A DNA stretch of 64,000 bases. Source: Beijerinckiaceae bacterium. Lineage in GTDB: Bacteria; Pseudomonadota; Alphaproteobacteria; Rhizobiales; Beijerinckiaceae. The stretch lies in contig CANBNG010000001.1 of NCBI GenBank assembly GCA_947370975.1, positions 1 through 64,000 of the forward strand, in the 5' to 3' direction. The notes beneath the pieces are model-generated. The model worked only from the letters and a program-made list of their open reading frames with translations. It did not search any database and was not told the origin of the DNA. Shown here in pieces: positions 54,168 through 63,076 of the stretch (within the stretch, counting starts at the first letter, position 1; each line of letters begins with the position of its first letter). Made by a program: the position numbers and the translations under genes.

Positions 54168-55295
54168 TCAGCTGGTGCGGAGCTGCATTTCGATAATATG
54201 GCACACCTGATCGACATCGACGCTTTGATCCGACTTCGGCCCGGGGAAAGTTTTGCTCGATATGCAGTGATAATCGAGCTTGAGAAGGGTCGAGAGAAAT
54301 TCAAAGCACGGATTATGGAACGCATCAGGCATATATTCGACCAATGACGCGCCTTCCTGACAGAAGGCGAGGTTCGTGAGCCCCGCGCCGTGTGGCCCCG
54401 TAATCAGGCGAGCTTCATTGAAAAGCGCCACCTGTGCAGCGACGCTCATGCCATCGAGCACCACATGTTCGAAGCCTAAGGCGGCGAGCCGGCGAACAAG
54501 TACATCTTCGTTGAGCAACCTTCTGCGTGTTGCGTCTGAGCGGGAGACGTAGAGACGGCGTTGAGGGGGCTTCGGACTGGTTGTTCCGAGAAAGGTTTTT
54601 CGGAGAAAGGCAACGCCCTCGGGGGACATGAAAGTTATGCGACCCGGCAGCGAGGGCACAATCAGATTGGACGCCTGCAGAAAGGTGCCGGGAGCTGGAT
54701 TGAGAATGCGGCTCGCATCAATCCCAATTGCCGCCAGCGTTTCTTGCTGAAAGCCAAGATCGAAATTGACCAGAAACAGGTCCGGGTCGATGCCGGCCGC
54801 TCGCAAAAGATCGAAGCGCGGGAGGATGTCGAACATCCAATGGAAATAGCGTTGATGTAAGAGCGCCGACATAACAGCAATCGATTGCGTGTGGATCTCG
54901 AGCTTTGGAAAGATCGCGCGGCTCAAAGCAGAATGGCCAGATAGTTCACCCATCAACACAGGCGAAACATCGCCCACAAGTCTGTGCTCGGCAGTCAAAA
55001 CCGCACCGGAGTCGGAGAAGGCGCGGCCGTTCACCAGTGTCGCAACGAAGGTTTCGGGGAGATCAGCGATCCGCCCCACGCCAAAAGGCACACGACGGGC
55101 AGGGCTGATCGAAATGAACCGGGAGGCAGCACCTCTCGTGGATGTCAGAAATCCCCGCAAGGGTCCGCGACCGCCGCAAAACGGCCCAAGCGTGACGCCC
55201 AAGGACCGCAAAATATGGTAGCGCCCAAGCCTGACGATCTTGCGTGACGCCTTTCGACCAATTTTGAAGAGGGATGCCGGCGCGGGTAAACTCAT
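54168..55295 (-). CDS. GT61-family glycosyltransferase
   Basis: 375 residues from ATG 55295 (AAGGGCAGGA upstream); the longer start at 55361 would overlap the divergent gene. GT61 (DUF563) signatures: ALLHQRYFHWMFDILPRFDL, YVSRSDATRRRLLNE, and the C-terminal GPHGAGLTNLAFC. The family includes xylosyl- and other pentosyl-transferases. It converges on the GT11 gene, four bases apart. Confidence 0.82.
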   Translation of the reverse strand: MSLPAPASLFKIGRKASRKIVRLGRYHILRSLGVTLGPFCGGRGPLRGFLTSTRGAASRFISISPARRVPFGVGRIADLPETFVATLVNGRAFSDSGAVLTAEHRLVGDVSPVLMGELSGHSALSRAIFPKLEIHTQSIAVMSALLHQRYFHWMFDILPRFDLLRAAGIDPDLFLVNFDLGFQQETLAAIGIDASRILNPAPGTFLQASNLIVPSLPGRITFMSPEGVAFLRKTFLGTTSPKPPQRRLYVSRSDATRRRLLNEDVLVRRLAALGFEHVVLDGMSVAAQVALFNEARLITGPHGAGLTNLAFCQEGASLVEYMPDAFHNPCFEFLSTLLKLDYHCISSKTFPGPKSDQSVDVDQVCHIIEMQLRTS

Positions 55296-55425
55296 TCCTG
55301 CCCTTTTGTTACGCAACGATAGGCCGATTACCAATATGACGAAATAAGTTATGTTTTTCAATGAGTGTGCTTATCGATTCCAAATCATCGCGATAATTGA
55401 CTGGCCGATACGCGGGAGCGGGTGT

Positions 55426-56445
55426 GTGACACTTCGATTTATCAGCATCGTCATGCCAGCGCTCAACGAAGCGCCTCATATCGAGAGGGCGATTGCGAGC
55501 CTCCTGCCGACTTCGGCCGATATTGAATATGAAGTGCTGGTTCTTGATGGCGGCAGCGATGACGGCACGCAGGACATCGTGGCGAGGCTTGCACAGGAAA
55601 ATCCGCGCATCAGGCTCGTTCCAAATCCCCGCAAGACACAGGCAGCCGCCTTGAACCTTGCCGCACGCATCGCTGACATGCGTGCGAACGTTTTGCTGCG
55701 CGCCGATTGCCATGCCGAATATCCACCCGGCTTCGCTTCCATTTGCGCCCTGGCGTTGAAAGACAAGGCGTCCGCCTCGGTCGTCGTGCCCATGCTCACA
55801 CGTGGCAAGACGTGTATGCAAAAGGCCATTGCAGCAGCGCAAAACAGCAGGCTCGGCAATGGCGGATCGAAACATCGGCGGGGCTGGACGTCCGGCTATG
55901 TGGAACACGGCCATCATGCTGCTTTCGACCGGCAGGTCTTTCAGGATCTCGGTGGCTATTGTGAGGATATGCCTGCCAACGAAGACGCGGAATTTGACAG
56001 GCGTCTGACCGCAGCCGGTCACCGGATCTGGCTTTGCGGGGCGGCCACCATTACCTATTTTCCCCGCAAGACCCTCACCGCTCTTGCACGCCAATATTTT
56101 GCGTACGGATTTGGTCGTGCAAGTACGTGTCTACGCCACGGAACGACGCCACGTTTGCGGCAGATCTTCCCGGTGATCGTCCTTCTTGGTTGCGTGGCGT
56201 CCGTGCTTCTCGGCGCGCTGGACCCGCGACTCCTGGCTCCGGCTCTTGGCTACCTTGTCCTTTGCCTCGGCTGGGGGCTGGTGCTTGCTCTGCGCACGAA
56301 GTCAGCTTGCGCGATACTGGCAGGATTAGCCGCCATCACAATGCATCTGAGCTGGGGCGCAGGATTTTTGGTGCGGCTGTTTCAAGGCCGGAATCTGAAG
56401 GCTCAGCGCCCCTCCGGCTCCAGCGGAATTTCCAGGATCACATAG
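55426..56445 (+). CDS. ExoA-like GT2 glycosyltransferase
   Basis: 339 residues from GTG 55426 (GGGAGCGGGTGT upstream); an ATG at 55351 gives a poor extension. ExoA of succinoglycan synthesis is the closest type: FISIVMPALNEAPHIERAI, VLDGGSDDGTQDIV, LRADCHAEYPPGF for the metal site, and YVEHGHHAAFDRQVFQDLG. The C-terminus has three hydrophobic helices, as in ExoA, which anchor it to the inner membrane where it adds a beta-1,3-linked sugar. Its end overlaps the convergent Pro-rich gene by 43 bases. Confidence 0.87.
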   Translation: MTLRFISIVMPALNEAPHIERAIASLLPTSADIEYEVLVLDGGSDDGTQDIVARLAQENPRIRLVPNPRKTQAAALNLAARIADMRANVLLRADCHAEYPPGFASICALALKDKASASVVVPMLTRGKTCMQKAIAAAQNSRLGNGGSKHRRGWTSGYVEHGHHAAFDRQVFQDLGGYCEDMPANEDAEFDRRLTAAGHRIWLCGAATITYFPRKTLTALARQYFAYGFGRASTCLRHGTTPRLRQIFPVIVLLGCVASVLLGALDPRLLAPALGYLVLCLGWGLVLALRTKSACAILAGLAAITMHLSWGAGFLVRLFQGRNLKAQRPSGSSGISRIT

Positions 56446-57110
56446 GGGCCAAGCTTCAGCCCGTCTTTTTCGCCCGACGTCAGGCGCGGACCAAGGCTAA
56501 GCAGCACCCCATCGATGTCGCCACGCGCCAGACTGTCGAGCCCCGCCCCCCAGCCAATTTCGACAGGGTTGATATTCACGCCCGCGCCGGCCCGCACGAG
56601 CCGACGAAATTCATCAGGCGTTTCTGTTGAAAAGGCGATTGCGATCTTCTGACCTTCGAGATCCTGCGCATTACGCAATCCATTCCTTACGATGACGACA
56701 AGGGTTTTCTCATTTTCCGGTGGCATCGGCGCGGCAGGTGGGAGCACTGCCTCAAGAGGCGCTGGCGCCGCCTCCGGTATCGCCTTGGAAATCGCTGGTG
56801 CTGGCGCTCCATCGTAGGGCGCGTCTTCGTCTTTCCAGGGTCTGGGGATCGGCAGCGGTGGATTGCGCGGCAGTGGCGGTTTGCCTGCAGCACGGACCTG
56901 GTCTGGCTTCTTGCCCGCCCCGCTATTTTTGTTTTTTGAATCTGGAATTTTCCCAGTCACGTCAGAATCCATTGCTGTGCTTGTACGGACGCCGGGTTTC
57001 ATGAGGGGCGCGACAAACCAGGGCTCCAGACTTTGCGCCTTTGCTCGCGGGGGCGCCAGCAGCGAAAGCGCTACTGTTGCAATGACAAAAGAAACTTCAG
57101 ATCGTCGCAT
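56403..57110 (-). CDS. Exported Pro-rich protein of unknown function
   Basis: 235 residues from ATG 57110 (a start at 57155 is also open). A signal peptide (VSFVIATVALSLLAP, cleavage near AKAQ) precedes a Pro/Lys-rich linker (PPLPRNPPLPIPRPW) of about 90 residues and a C-terminal domain of about 95 residues (NGLRNAQDLEGQKIAIAFST...). This last part resembles one lobe of a periplasmic binding protein. I cannot assign a family. Between ExoA-like and ExoF-like genes, it may be an accessory of the EPS exporter or anchored in the peptidoglycan; divergent from the ExoF-like gene. Confidence 0.6.
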   Translation of the reverse strand: MRRSEVSFVIATVALSLLAPPRAKAQSLEPWFVAPLMKPGVRTSTAMDSDVTGKIPDSKNKNSGAGKKPDQVRAAGKPPLPRNPPLPIPRPWKDEDAPYDGAPAPAISKAIPEAAPAPLEAVLPPAAPMPPENEKTLVVIVRNGLRNAQDLEGQKIAIAFSTETPDEFRRLVRAGAGVNINPVEIGWGAGLDSLARGDIDGVLLSLGPRLTSGEKDGLKLGPYVILEIPLEPEGR

Positions 57111-57244
57111 ATTTTTCACGGAGCTTCTCGTTTCCGCGCGAAATCCAAATGGCAACGCTTGAGCAGCTGCCGCGCTTGGTTGATAAACAATCGTGTCTGA
57201 TTATGTTAGGTATCACTACGTTTCAAGAAATATGAGGGAATAAG

Positions 57245-58519
57245 ATGGCAAGACGGCAAAAACCGTCAGTTTTCCGCGGTTCTTTCATTGCTGCGCTCAT
57301 GTTTTTGTCCGCTCTCGCGCCGCTCGAAGCCAAGGCTCAGGCTTACCGGCTTAGTGCGGGTGATGTCCTTCAGCTGACGGTTGTTGGCTTTCCAGATCTC
57401 AAGCAGCGCACACCCATCAATGTGGATGGCGATATCATGCTACCGCTTGTCGGCACTTTGCGTGCGGCCGGCCAAACAATGAATGATCTGTCCGCTCTGG
57501 TGAAAGCGCGCTTTGCCAACAAGGTAATGCAGCAACGCGGGCCAGACGGTCGCGCCGTCTCAATTGTGGTTGCGCCCGATGAGGTGACAATCGACATTGT
57601 GGAATATCGCCCCGTCTATTTGCGCGGCGATGTCTCGAAGCCGGGCGAACAGCCATTTCGGCCCGGCATGAGCCTGCGGCAGGCGGTTGCGGTTTCCGGC
57701 GGCTATGATCTCGTGCGCTTGCGCACCGGCAATCCGATGCAGGAGGCTTCGCAGTTGAGAGGTGAGGCTGCGTCCTTGTGGAACGAAATTCTGCGCCAGC
57801 ACGCAACCGTGTGGCGTCTGCGCGCCGAAATGGGTGAGGAGGCAGCGCCCGACAAATCGGCTTTCGAGAAATCGCCTCTCGCCCCGGCCATGGTGGAGTC
57901 GGCTTTCAAGACTGAAGCCGCTCAACTGGCCTCGCGCCGTGCCGAGCGCGAGCGCGAAATTGGCTATCTGACAGCCGTCATCAACCAGAGCGACCGCCGC
58001 ATCGCGCTTCTGAGCGAGCAACAGAAAAACGAGGAAGAAGGCAGCAAGCAGGATGTCGAGGATTTCGAGCGCGTCTCGAAGCTCTTCGAGAAGGGCAACA
58101 CATCGATCACGCGCTTTTCGGATTCGCGCCGCTCCATGTTGCTTTCTGCCACACGCATCCTGCAAACCAGCGCGGCCATTGCGCAGGTAGAGCGTGAGCG
58201 CGAGGAATTGCGAAAGCTCCTCGCCAATGTCGACGACAAGCGCAAGATCGACGCCCTCAAGGATTTGCAGGATGCCGATACAAAATTGCAGCAGGCCAAG
58301 GCAAAGCTTTCGGCCGCGCAGGAGCAATTGCTGTTTTCGAGCAAGATGCGCGCGCAGCTGGGCATGGGCGGCGCACCAAATGTCGAACTCGTGATCACCC
58401 GGCAAACGGAAAAAGGGCGCGAGAGGCTGCTGGCGCAGGAGGATACGGAACTTTGGCCCGGCGATTCCATCGAGGTCGCGCTCGATGCCAGCCAGCTGCT
58501 GAGCTTCATGCCCAATTAA
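57245..58519 (+). CDS. ExoF-like polysaccharide export protein (OPX/Wza family)
   Basis: 424 residues, length of ExoF. ATG 57245 follows GAGGGAATAAG. A signal peptide (cleavage near AKAQA) is followed by a polysaccharide-export domain (YRLSAGDVLQLTVVGFPDL, about 35-110), an SLBB-type domain (VYLRGDVSKPGEQPF), and a long helical coiled coil (about 150-370, with heptad Leu and many Glu/Lys). It carries no lipobox, as in ExoF. It forms the periplasmic/outer-membrane channel that works with the ExoP-like copolymerase. Likely promoter in the 134 bases between it and the divergent Pro-rich gene. Confidence 0.87.
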   Translation: MARRQKPSVFRGSFIAALMFLSALAPLEAKAQAYRLSAGDVLQLTVVGFPDLKQRTPINVDGDIMLPLVGTLRAAGQTMNDLSALVKARFANKVMQQRGPDGRAVSIVVAPDEVTIDIVEYRPVYLRGDVSKPGEQPFRPGMSLRQAVAVSGGYDLVRLRTGNPMQEASQLRGEAASLWNEILRQHATVWRLRAEMGEEAAPDKSAFEKSPLAPAMVESAFKTEAAQLASRRAEREREIGYLTAVINQSDRRIALLSEQQKNEEEGSKQDVEDFERVSKLFEKGNTSITRFSDSRRSMLLSATRILQTSAAIAQVEREREELRKLLANVDDKRKIDALKDLQDADTKLQQAKAKLSAAQEQLLFSSKMRAQLGMGGAPNVELVITRQTEKGRERLLAQEDTELWPGDSIEVALDASQLLSFMPN

Positions 58520-58622
58520 GGCGGTGCAACAGGGCGCAGGCTTGACTTTCCTCCTCCGAGGTCGAAAAGAATTGCCCGGCGCCGCCTGCGGGCGGCCTTG
58601 ATCGAAGCACCGGGACCAGCCC

Positions 58623-59477
58623 TTGCGTTATCGCCTTGAATACGCGCTGTTCTTGCTGTTCGGCTTTCTCGTGCGCAGCCTGCCGCTTGAAGTCGCCTCC
58701 AGCCTCAGCGGCGCGCTCTGGCGCGGCCTTGCCCCTTTTTCGAAGCGTCACCGCCGGGCGCTGGCCCATATCAAGATCGGCTATCCCGAAGCGAGCGAAG
58801 CGGAACGCGGGCTGATTGCGCGCGACATGTGGGACACGATGGGCCGCGTCTTTGCCGAATCCTTCCGGCTTGACGAGATAGCAAAATCGGATCGCGTGAC
58901 GATTGAGGATGAGCCCCAGGTGCGCGCCCTGCTCGCGCGCTCGCAGGGCTTTGTTGCCTGCGCCGCCCATCAGGGCAATTGGGAGGTGGCGGCCATTGGC
59001 CTTGCCAAGCTCGGCTATCGGACCGCAGGCATTTATCAGCCGCTGAAGAACCCATTCGTTGACGCCATGGCGCGCAAGATGCGCGCGCCGCTCTATCTCG
59101 ATGGCCTTCTGCCCAAACACGAACACAGAACCGCTTTCACGATTCTGCGGCATGTCAAAAGCGGCGGCGTGCTGTCAGTCATGGCGGACCTGCGTGAAAA
59201 CCGCGGCGTGCGCGTGCCCTTCTTTGGGCGCGAGGCGGCCTCTACCCCCTTCCCTGCCCTGATCGCCGTTTCGCAGGACAAACCGCTTTATGCAGCCGAA
59301 GTAATCCGCGAGCCTGGTGTGCGCTTTCGCATTCGTGTGCGTGAGGTCGAGGTCGCTCGCGGTGGCACGCGTGATGCCGATGTTCTGGCGACAACCGCCA
59401 ATCTTCAGGCCGCCCTCGAATATTTCATCCGCGCGCGTCCCGGCCAGTGGATGTGGGGACACCGCCGCTGGGGCTGA
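58623..59477 (+). CDS. Lipid A acyltransferase, LpxL/HtrB-like
   Basis: 284 residues from TTG 58623 (the start codon is uncertain). Membrane segment at the start (EYALFLLFGFLVRSLPLE). The lysophospholipid acyltransferase motif is AAHQGNWEV (HxxxxE), followed by YQPLKNPFVDAM and VMADLRENRGV. It adds a secondary acyl chain to lipid A at the cytoplasmic face of the inner membrane. It lies downstream of the ExoF-like gene, in the same direction, with a 103-base gap; functional link to EPS is only positional. Confidence 0.82.
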   Translation: MRYRLEYALFLLFGFLVRSLPLEVASSLSGALWRGLAPFSKRHRRALAHIKIGYPEASEAERGLIARDMWDTMGRVFAESFRLDEIAKSDRVTIEDEPQVRALLARSQGFVACAAHQGNWEVAAIGLAKLGYRTAGIYQPLKNPFVDAMARKMRAPLYLDGLLPKHEHRTAFTILRHVKSGGVLSVMADLRENRGVRVPFFGREAASTPFPALIAVSQDKPLYAAEVIREPGVRFRIRVREVEVARGGTRDADVLATTANLQAALEYFIRARPGQWMWGHRRWG

Positions 59478-59531
59478 CAGCGGCGGCATCGTGTTATGGT
59501 GATTTGAAACCATCCTGCTAGGAAGATTCTC

Positions 59532-60308
59532 GTGCGCATTGCCACCTGGAACGTCAATTCCGTCCGCCAGCGGCTGGACCATCTCCTCGCCTATCTGAAG
59601 GAAGCCGAGCCGGACGTGCTCTGCCTTCAGGAGCTGAAATGCATGGACGAGGCCTTCCCGCGCCTCGAGGTGGAATCGACCGGGTACAATGTCGCTGTGC
59701 ATGGGCAGAAGACATTTAACGGTGTCGCCATTCTCTCCAAGCGCCCACTTGAGGTGCGCACCGGCCTGCCTGGCGATGAGGCCGATGCCCATGCTCGCTA
59801 TATCGAGGCCACCGTCCCGCACGGGAACGGCATTCTGCGCGTTGCCTCCATCTATCTGCCCAACGGCAATCCGGTCGGCACCGAAAAATACACCTACAAG
59901 CTCGCCTGGATGGACCGGCTGATCGCCCATGCGCGCGAGCTTCTCAAGCTTGAGGAGCCGCTGGTTCTGGCCGGCGACTACAATGTGATTCCGGGCCCGC
60001 GCGATTGCTACGATCCCGCGGCCTGGGCCAATGACGCGCTCTTTTTGCCGCAAACCCGCGAACGCTTCCGGGCGCTGCTCAACCTCGGCTTCACCGACGC
60101 CTTGCGCGCGGTGAGCGACGAGGCGGGCCTCTATACGTTCTGGGATTATCAGGCAGGCGCCTGGCAGAAGAACCTCGGGATCCGCATCGACCATCTGCTG
60201 CTCTCGCCCCAGGCCATCGACCTGCTGCAGAACGTGACGATCGACAAGGGCATGCGCGGCCGCGAAAAGCCCTCCGATCACGTGCCCATCCACGTCGACC
60301 TCGCCTGA
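59532..60308 (+). CDS. xthA: Exodeoxyribonuclease III
   Basis: 258 residues, full length for the XthA/AP endonuclease family. Motifs: MRIATWNVNSVRQRLDHLL, LCLQELKCMDEAFP (metal-binding Glu), NGVAILSKRPL, LAGDYNVIPGPRDC and the final SDHVPIHVDL with the catalytic Asp-His. It removes 3' blocks and nicks at abasic sites in base-excision repair. Start GTG 59532 follows AGGAAGATTCTC. A housekeeping gene between the EPS region and the catabolic operon. Confidence 0.92.
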   Translation: MRIATWNVNSVRQRLDHLLAYLKEAEPDVLCLQELKCMDEAFPRLEVESTGYNVAVHGQKTFNGVAILSKRPLEVRTGLPGDEADAHARYIEATVPHGNGILRVASIYLPNGNPVGTEKYTYKLAWMDRLIAHARELLKLEEPLVLAGDYNVIPGPRDCYDPAAWANDALFLPQTRERFRALLNLGFTDALRAVSDEAGLYTFWDYQAGAWQKNLGIRIDHLLLSPQAIDLLQNVTIDKGMRGREKPSDHVPIHVDLA

Positions 60309-60344
60309 TAAACAGCTGCCTGCGAAGGTAGCGCTGATCTGCCA

Positions 60345-60385
60345 TTGACAGCCTGTCTGGAAATAATACTGTGATATTTCACAGT
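60345..60385 (+). promoter_or_regulatory. Promoter with palindromic operator of the DUF2848 operon
   Basis: TTGACA at 60345-60350 is a perfect -35 box; with 16-base spacing, TACTGT at 60367 serves as -10. Directly overlapping the -10 lies ACTGTGATATTTCACAGT (60368-60385), a perfect palindrome with seven-base arms and a four-base centre. A repressor bound there would block RNA polymerase. The GntR/FCD regulator encoded as the second gene of this operon is the natural candidate. The first gene starts 22 bases after the palindrome. Confidence 0.6.
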
Positions 60386-60406
60386 CTGGACAGCAGGCAG
60401 GGATAC

Positions 60407-61084
60407 ATGCAGGTCACGCTACACACGACCCAAGGGTCCGAGACAAAAGACGTTTCGATCACAAAGGCGATTGTCGCCGGCTGGACCGGACGCGACCGTG
60501 TCGCGCTGGAAAAGCACATTGTCGAGCTGGAAGAGCTGGGCGTTGCCCGCCCCACCTCGACCCCCATTTACTACCGCGTCGCGGCGACGCGGGTCAGCGA
60601 TGCGGCAACCATCCAGACGACGGGCGTGGCCTCCAGCGGCGAAGTCGAGTTCGTGCTCGCCCAATGGGGCGGCGACATGTGGGTGGGCGTTGGCTCCGAC
60701 CACACCGACCGCGAGGTCGAGACCTATAACGTCACCGTCTCCAAGCAGATGTGCGAGAAGCCGGTTGCCCGGGAATTCTGGCGCTTTGCCGATGTGGCCG
60801 CCCATTGGGACCAGATCGTCATGCGCTCCTGGATCGAGGAAAATGGAGCGCGCGTCCTCTACCAGGAGGGCTCTGTGGTCGCCATGCTCGATCCTCTGAC
60901 GCTGATCGAGGGTTACGAGGGCAAGAGCGCGCTTGATGATGGCGCGATCATGCTGTGTGGCACCTTTGCCGCCAAGGGCGGTATCCGCCCATCTGACCGG
61001 TTCGAGTTCGAGATCCACGATCCGGTTCTGGGCCGCACCATTCGCCACGCCTATACGCTCGACAAGCTTCCGGTGCTCGGATGA
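60407..61084 (+). CDS. DUF2848 family protein
   Basis: 225 residues from ATG 60407, after a CAGGGATAC site; the frame is open to 60371 but runs into the operator. I recognise it as a DUF2848 member (WGGDMWVGVGSDHTDRE in the middle, then VEFVLAQ upstream). Soluble, no signal. DUF2848 genes are often found in aromatic and amide catabolic operons, with no assigned reaction. Conserved His/Asp/Glu residues (GSDHTDREVE) suggest a metal-binding or hydrolase site, which is an inference. Overlaps the regulator gene by four bases. Confidence 0.75.
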   Translation: MQVTLHTTQGSETKDVSITKAIVAGWTGRDRVALEKHIVELEELGVARPTSTPIYYRVAATRVSDAATIQTTGVASSGEVEFVLAQWGGDMWVGVGSDHTDREVETYNVTVSKQMCEKPVAREFWRFADVAAHWDQIVMRSWIEENGARVLYQEGSVVAMLDPLTLIEGYEGKSALDDGAIMLCGTFAAKGGIRPSDRFEFEIHDPVLGRTIRHAYTLDKLPVLG

Positions 61085-61794
61085 ACCAGCGGGCAGCAAT
61101 CAGCGAAGGCGACGAACACACGCCCGTCGCGGATCTGGCGCCCGTGGTTACCTCAGCCTCCGAGCCGCAGTCCCTGCGCGATGCTGCCTATGAGGCGATC
61201 AAGCATCGCATCATCACCTGCGCGTTCCGGCCCGGCGAATATATCAACGAAGCCTATGTCTCGGCAATGCTTGGCATCGGCCGCACGCCAGTCCATCAGG
61301 CCATCGACCGTCTGATGCTGGAGGGCATGGTGGATGTCATGCCGCGCAAGGGCGTGATCGTGAAGCCGGTCAGCCTCGACGAGATCATGCAGATCGTCGA
61401 AGTGCGCATGCTCAACGAATGCTACGGCGTGCGCCTTGCCGCTGAACGTGCGGATCGCGATGAGATCAACCATCTCGCGGACATTCTGGCCCGCGCGACG
61501 CAATGGATCGAAGCGCGCAACAGCGAGCAATTGATGATGCTCGATCGCGAATTCCACGGCGTGCTCGCACGCGCGTCCAAGAACGGCATTCTGGCGGACA
61601 ATCTTGCCAAGCTGCACGACCACTCACTGCGCTTCTGGTTCATCTCACTGAATCGGCCGGGCCATCACGAAAGTGTGCAGGCCCAGCACGAAGCTATTCT
61701 GGGCACGATCCGTGATCGGGATCCCGACGGCGCAGAAGCCGCCATGCGCGCGCATGTCGAAGCCTTCCGCGAAAATCTCACTCGGTCCATGTGA
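61081..61794 (+). CDS. GntR-family regulator, FCD subclass
   Basis: 237 residues. Winged HTH at about residues 30-95 (LRDAAYEAIKHRIITC, then LGIGRTPVHQAIDRLMLEG as recognition helix), followed by an FCD all-helical domain with metal/carboxylate-binding residues in LDREFHGVLARAS (Asp, His), VQAQHEAIL (His) and AMRAHVEAF (His). FCD proteins sense organic acids and usually repress their own operon. It lies second in the operon controlled by the palindrome at 60368. ATG overlaps the previous stop. Confidence 0.9.
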   Translation: MNQRAAISEGDEHTPVADLAPVVTSASEPQSLRDAAYEAIKHRIITCAFRPGEYINEAYVSAMLGIGRTPVHQAIDRLMLEGMVDVMPRKGVIVKPVSLDEIMQIVEVRMLNECYGVRLAAERADRDEINHLADILARATQWIEARNSEQLMMLDREFHGVLARASKNGILADNLAKLHDHSLRFWFISLNRPGHHESVQAQHEAILGTIRDRDPDGAEAAMRAHVEAFRENLTRSM

Positions 61795-61849
61795 ACCGAC
61801 CAAGCCAACGCATTCGCCGCCCCCGGCACGCAAATGAGGATGAAGTGAC

Positions 61850-63076
61850 ATGACGACAGATCAGAGAGTCCTTATTGCGGGCTGCGGCCCCGTCGGCCTC
61901 TTCTGCGCGCTGCTGCTCGGGCGCCAGGGAATCCCCGTCCGCCTGTTCGACATCTATGACGAATTGCAGGCCGATCCACGCGCGGCAACGACCCATCCCG
62001 CAACGCTCGAAGTGCTCGGCGCCGCCGGCCTTGTCGAAGATATGGCAGCCGTCGGCCTGACTGCGCCGACCTTCCAGTTCTGGGATCGCCCGTCAGGCAA
62101 ACTGGTCGCGACGTTCGACCTCGACCTCCTGAAGAACGACACCAAATATCCCATCGTCATTCAATGCGAGCAGTTCAAGACGGCCAAGATCATCATGGAG
62201 CGGCTCAAGGAGCTGCCCAATGTCGAGATCCTGTTTGGCCACCAGATCACGAGCTTTGAAGAAACCGCCGACCGCGTCATCGCCAAGGTGCAGACAAAGA
62301 CCGGCGAAGAGACGCATGAAGGCGCGTGGTTGATTGGCGCTGACGGTGGCCGCTCCACGGTGCGCAAGCAGGCCGGCATCGCCTTTGAAGGCTTCACCTG
62401 GGCAGAGCGCTTCCTCGTGATCACGACGCCCTTCGATTTCAACGCCGAGCTCGGCTATTGCTACCGCTCCTATTTCGCCGACCCCGACGAATGGTGCAAT
62501 TGCTTCAAGGTCGCCGCCGATGGCCCCCCTGGCCTGTGGCGTCTCGTCTTCCCGGCCGATGCGGACATGCCGGAAGAAGAGGTCATGAGCGATGAAGCGG
62601 TTCATGCGCGCATGCAGAAATTCTTCCCCAATCCCAAGCCCTACGACATCGTTCACCGCAACCTCTACACGACGCATCAGCGCGTGGCCGCGACCTTCCG
62701 CAAGGGCCGCATTCTGCTGGCGGGCGATTCCGCGCATGTGAACAATTCCATCGGCGGCATGGGCCTGAACGGCGGCCTGCAGGACGCAGCAAACCTGTCT
62801 GAAAAGCTCGCGCAAGTGATTGCGGGCGCCGATGACTCGCTGCTCGATCTCTATTCGCAGCAGCGCCGCACTGTCTCGATTGAATTCGTGCAGGCACAGT
62901 CCATCGCCAACAAGCGACAGCTCGAAACCAAAGAGCCCGAAGAGCGCAAGAAGGTCCTTGAGGAACTCTCCTCCACTGCAGCAGATCCCGAACGTGCACG
63001 CGCCTATCTGCTGCGCAGCTCGATGCTGTCGATGCAGACGCGCGCGGCGGCGATCACGCTTGATGAGGCGCTCTGA
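61850..63076 (+). CDS. FAD-dependent aromatic monooxygenase (PHBH/MhpA type)
   Basis: 408 residues of a group A flavoprotein hydroxylase. FAD motifs: GCGPVGLFCALLLG at the N-terminus (ADP part), the DG block IGADGGRSTVRKQAG at about 160, and the GD block LLAGDSAHVNNSIGGMGLNG at about 290. It inserts one O atom into a phenolic ring using NAD(P)H, in the cytoplasm. A 55-base gap separates it from the regulator gene, and its stop overlaps the amidase start by one base. Likely substrate: an aromatic acid or amide released by the neighbouring amidase. Confidence 0.87.
   Translation: MTTDQRVLIAGCGPVGLFCALLLGRQGIPVRLFDIYDELQADPRAATTHPATLEVLGAAGLVEDMAAVGLTAPTFQFWDRPSGKLVATFDLDLLKNDTKYPIVIQCEQFKTAKIIMERLKELPNVEILFGHQITSFEETADRVIAKVQTKTGEETHEGAWLIGADGGRSTVRKQAGIAFEGFTWAERFLVITTPFDFNAELGYCYRSYFADPDEWCNCFKVAADGPPGLWRLVFPADADMPEEEVMSDEAVHARMQKFFPNPKPYDIVHRNLYTTHQRVAATFRKGRILLAGDSAHVNNSIGGMGLNGGLQDAANLSEKLAQVIAGADDSLLDLYSQQRRTVSIEFVQAQSIANKRQLETKEPEERKKVLEELSSTAADPERARAYLLRSSMLSMQTRAAAITLDEAL

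Noticed and set aside
59175..60293. 372-codon minus-strand frame opposite exonuclease III
   Set aside because: Mirror of a GC-rich gene; the exonuclease motifs are decisive for the other strand.
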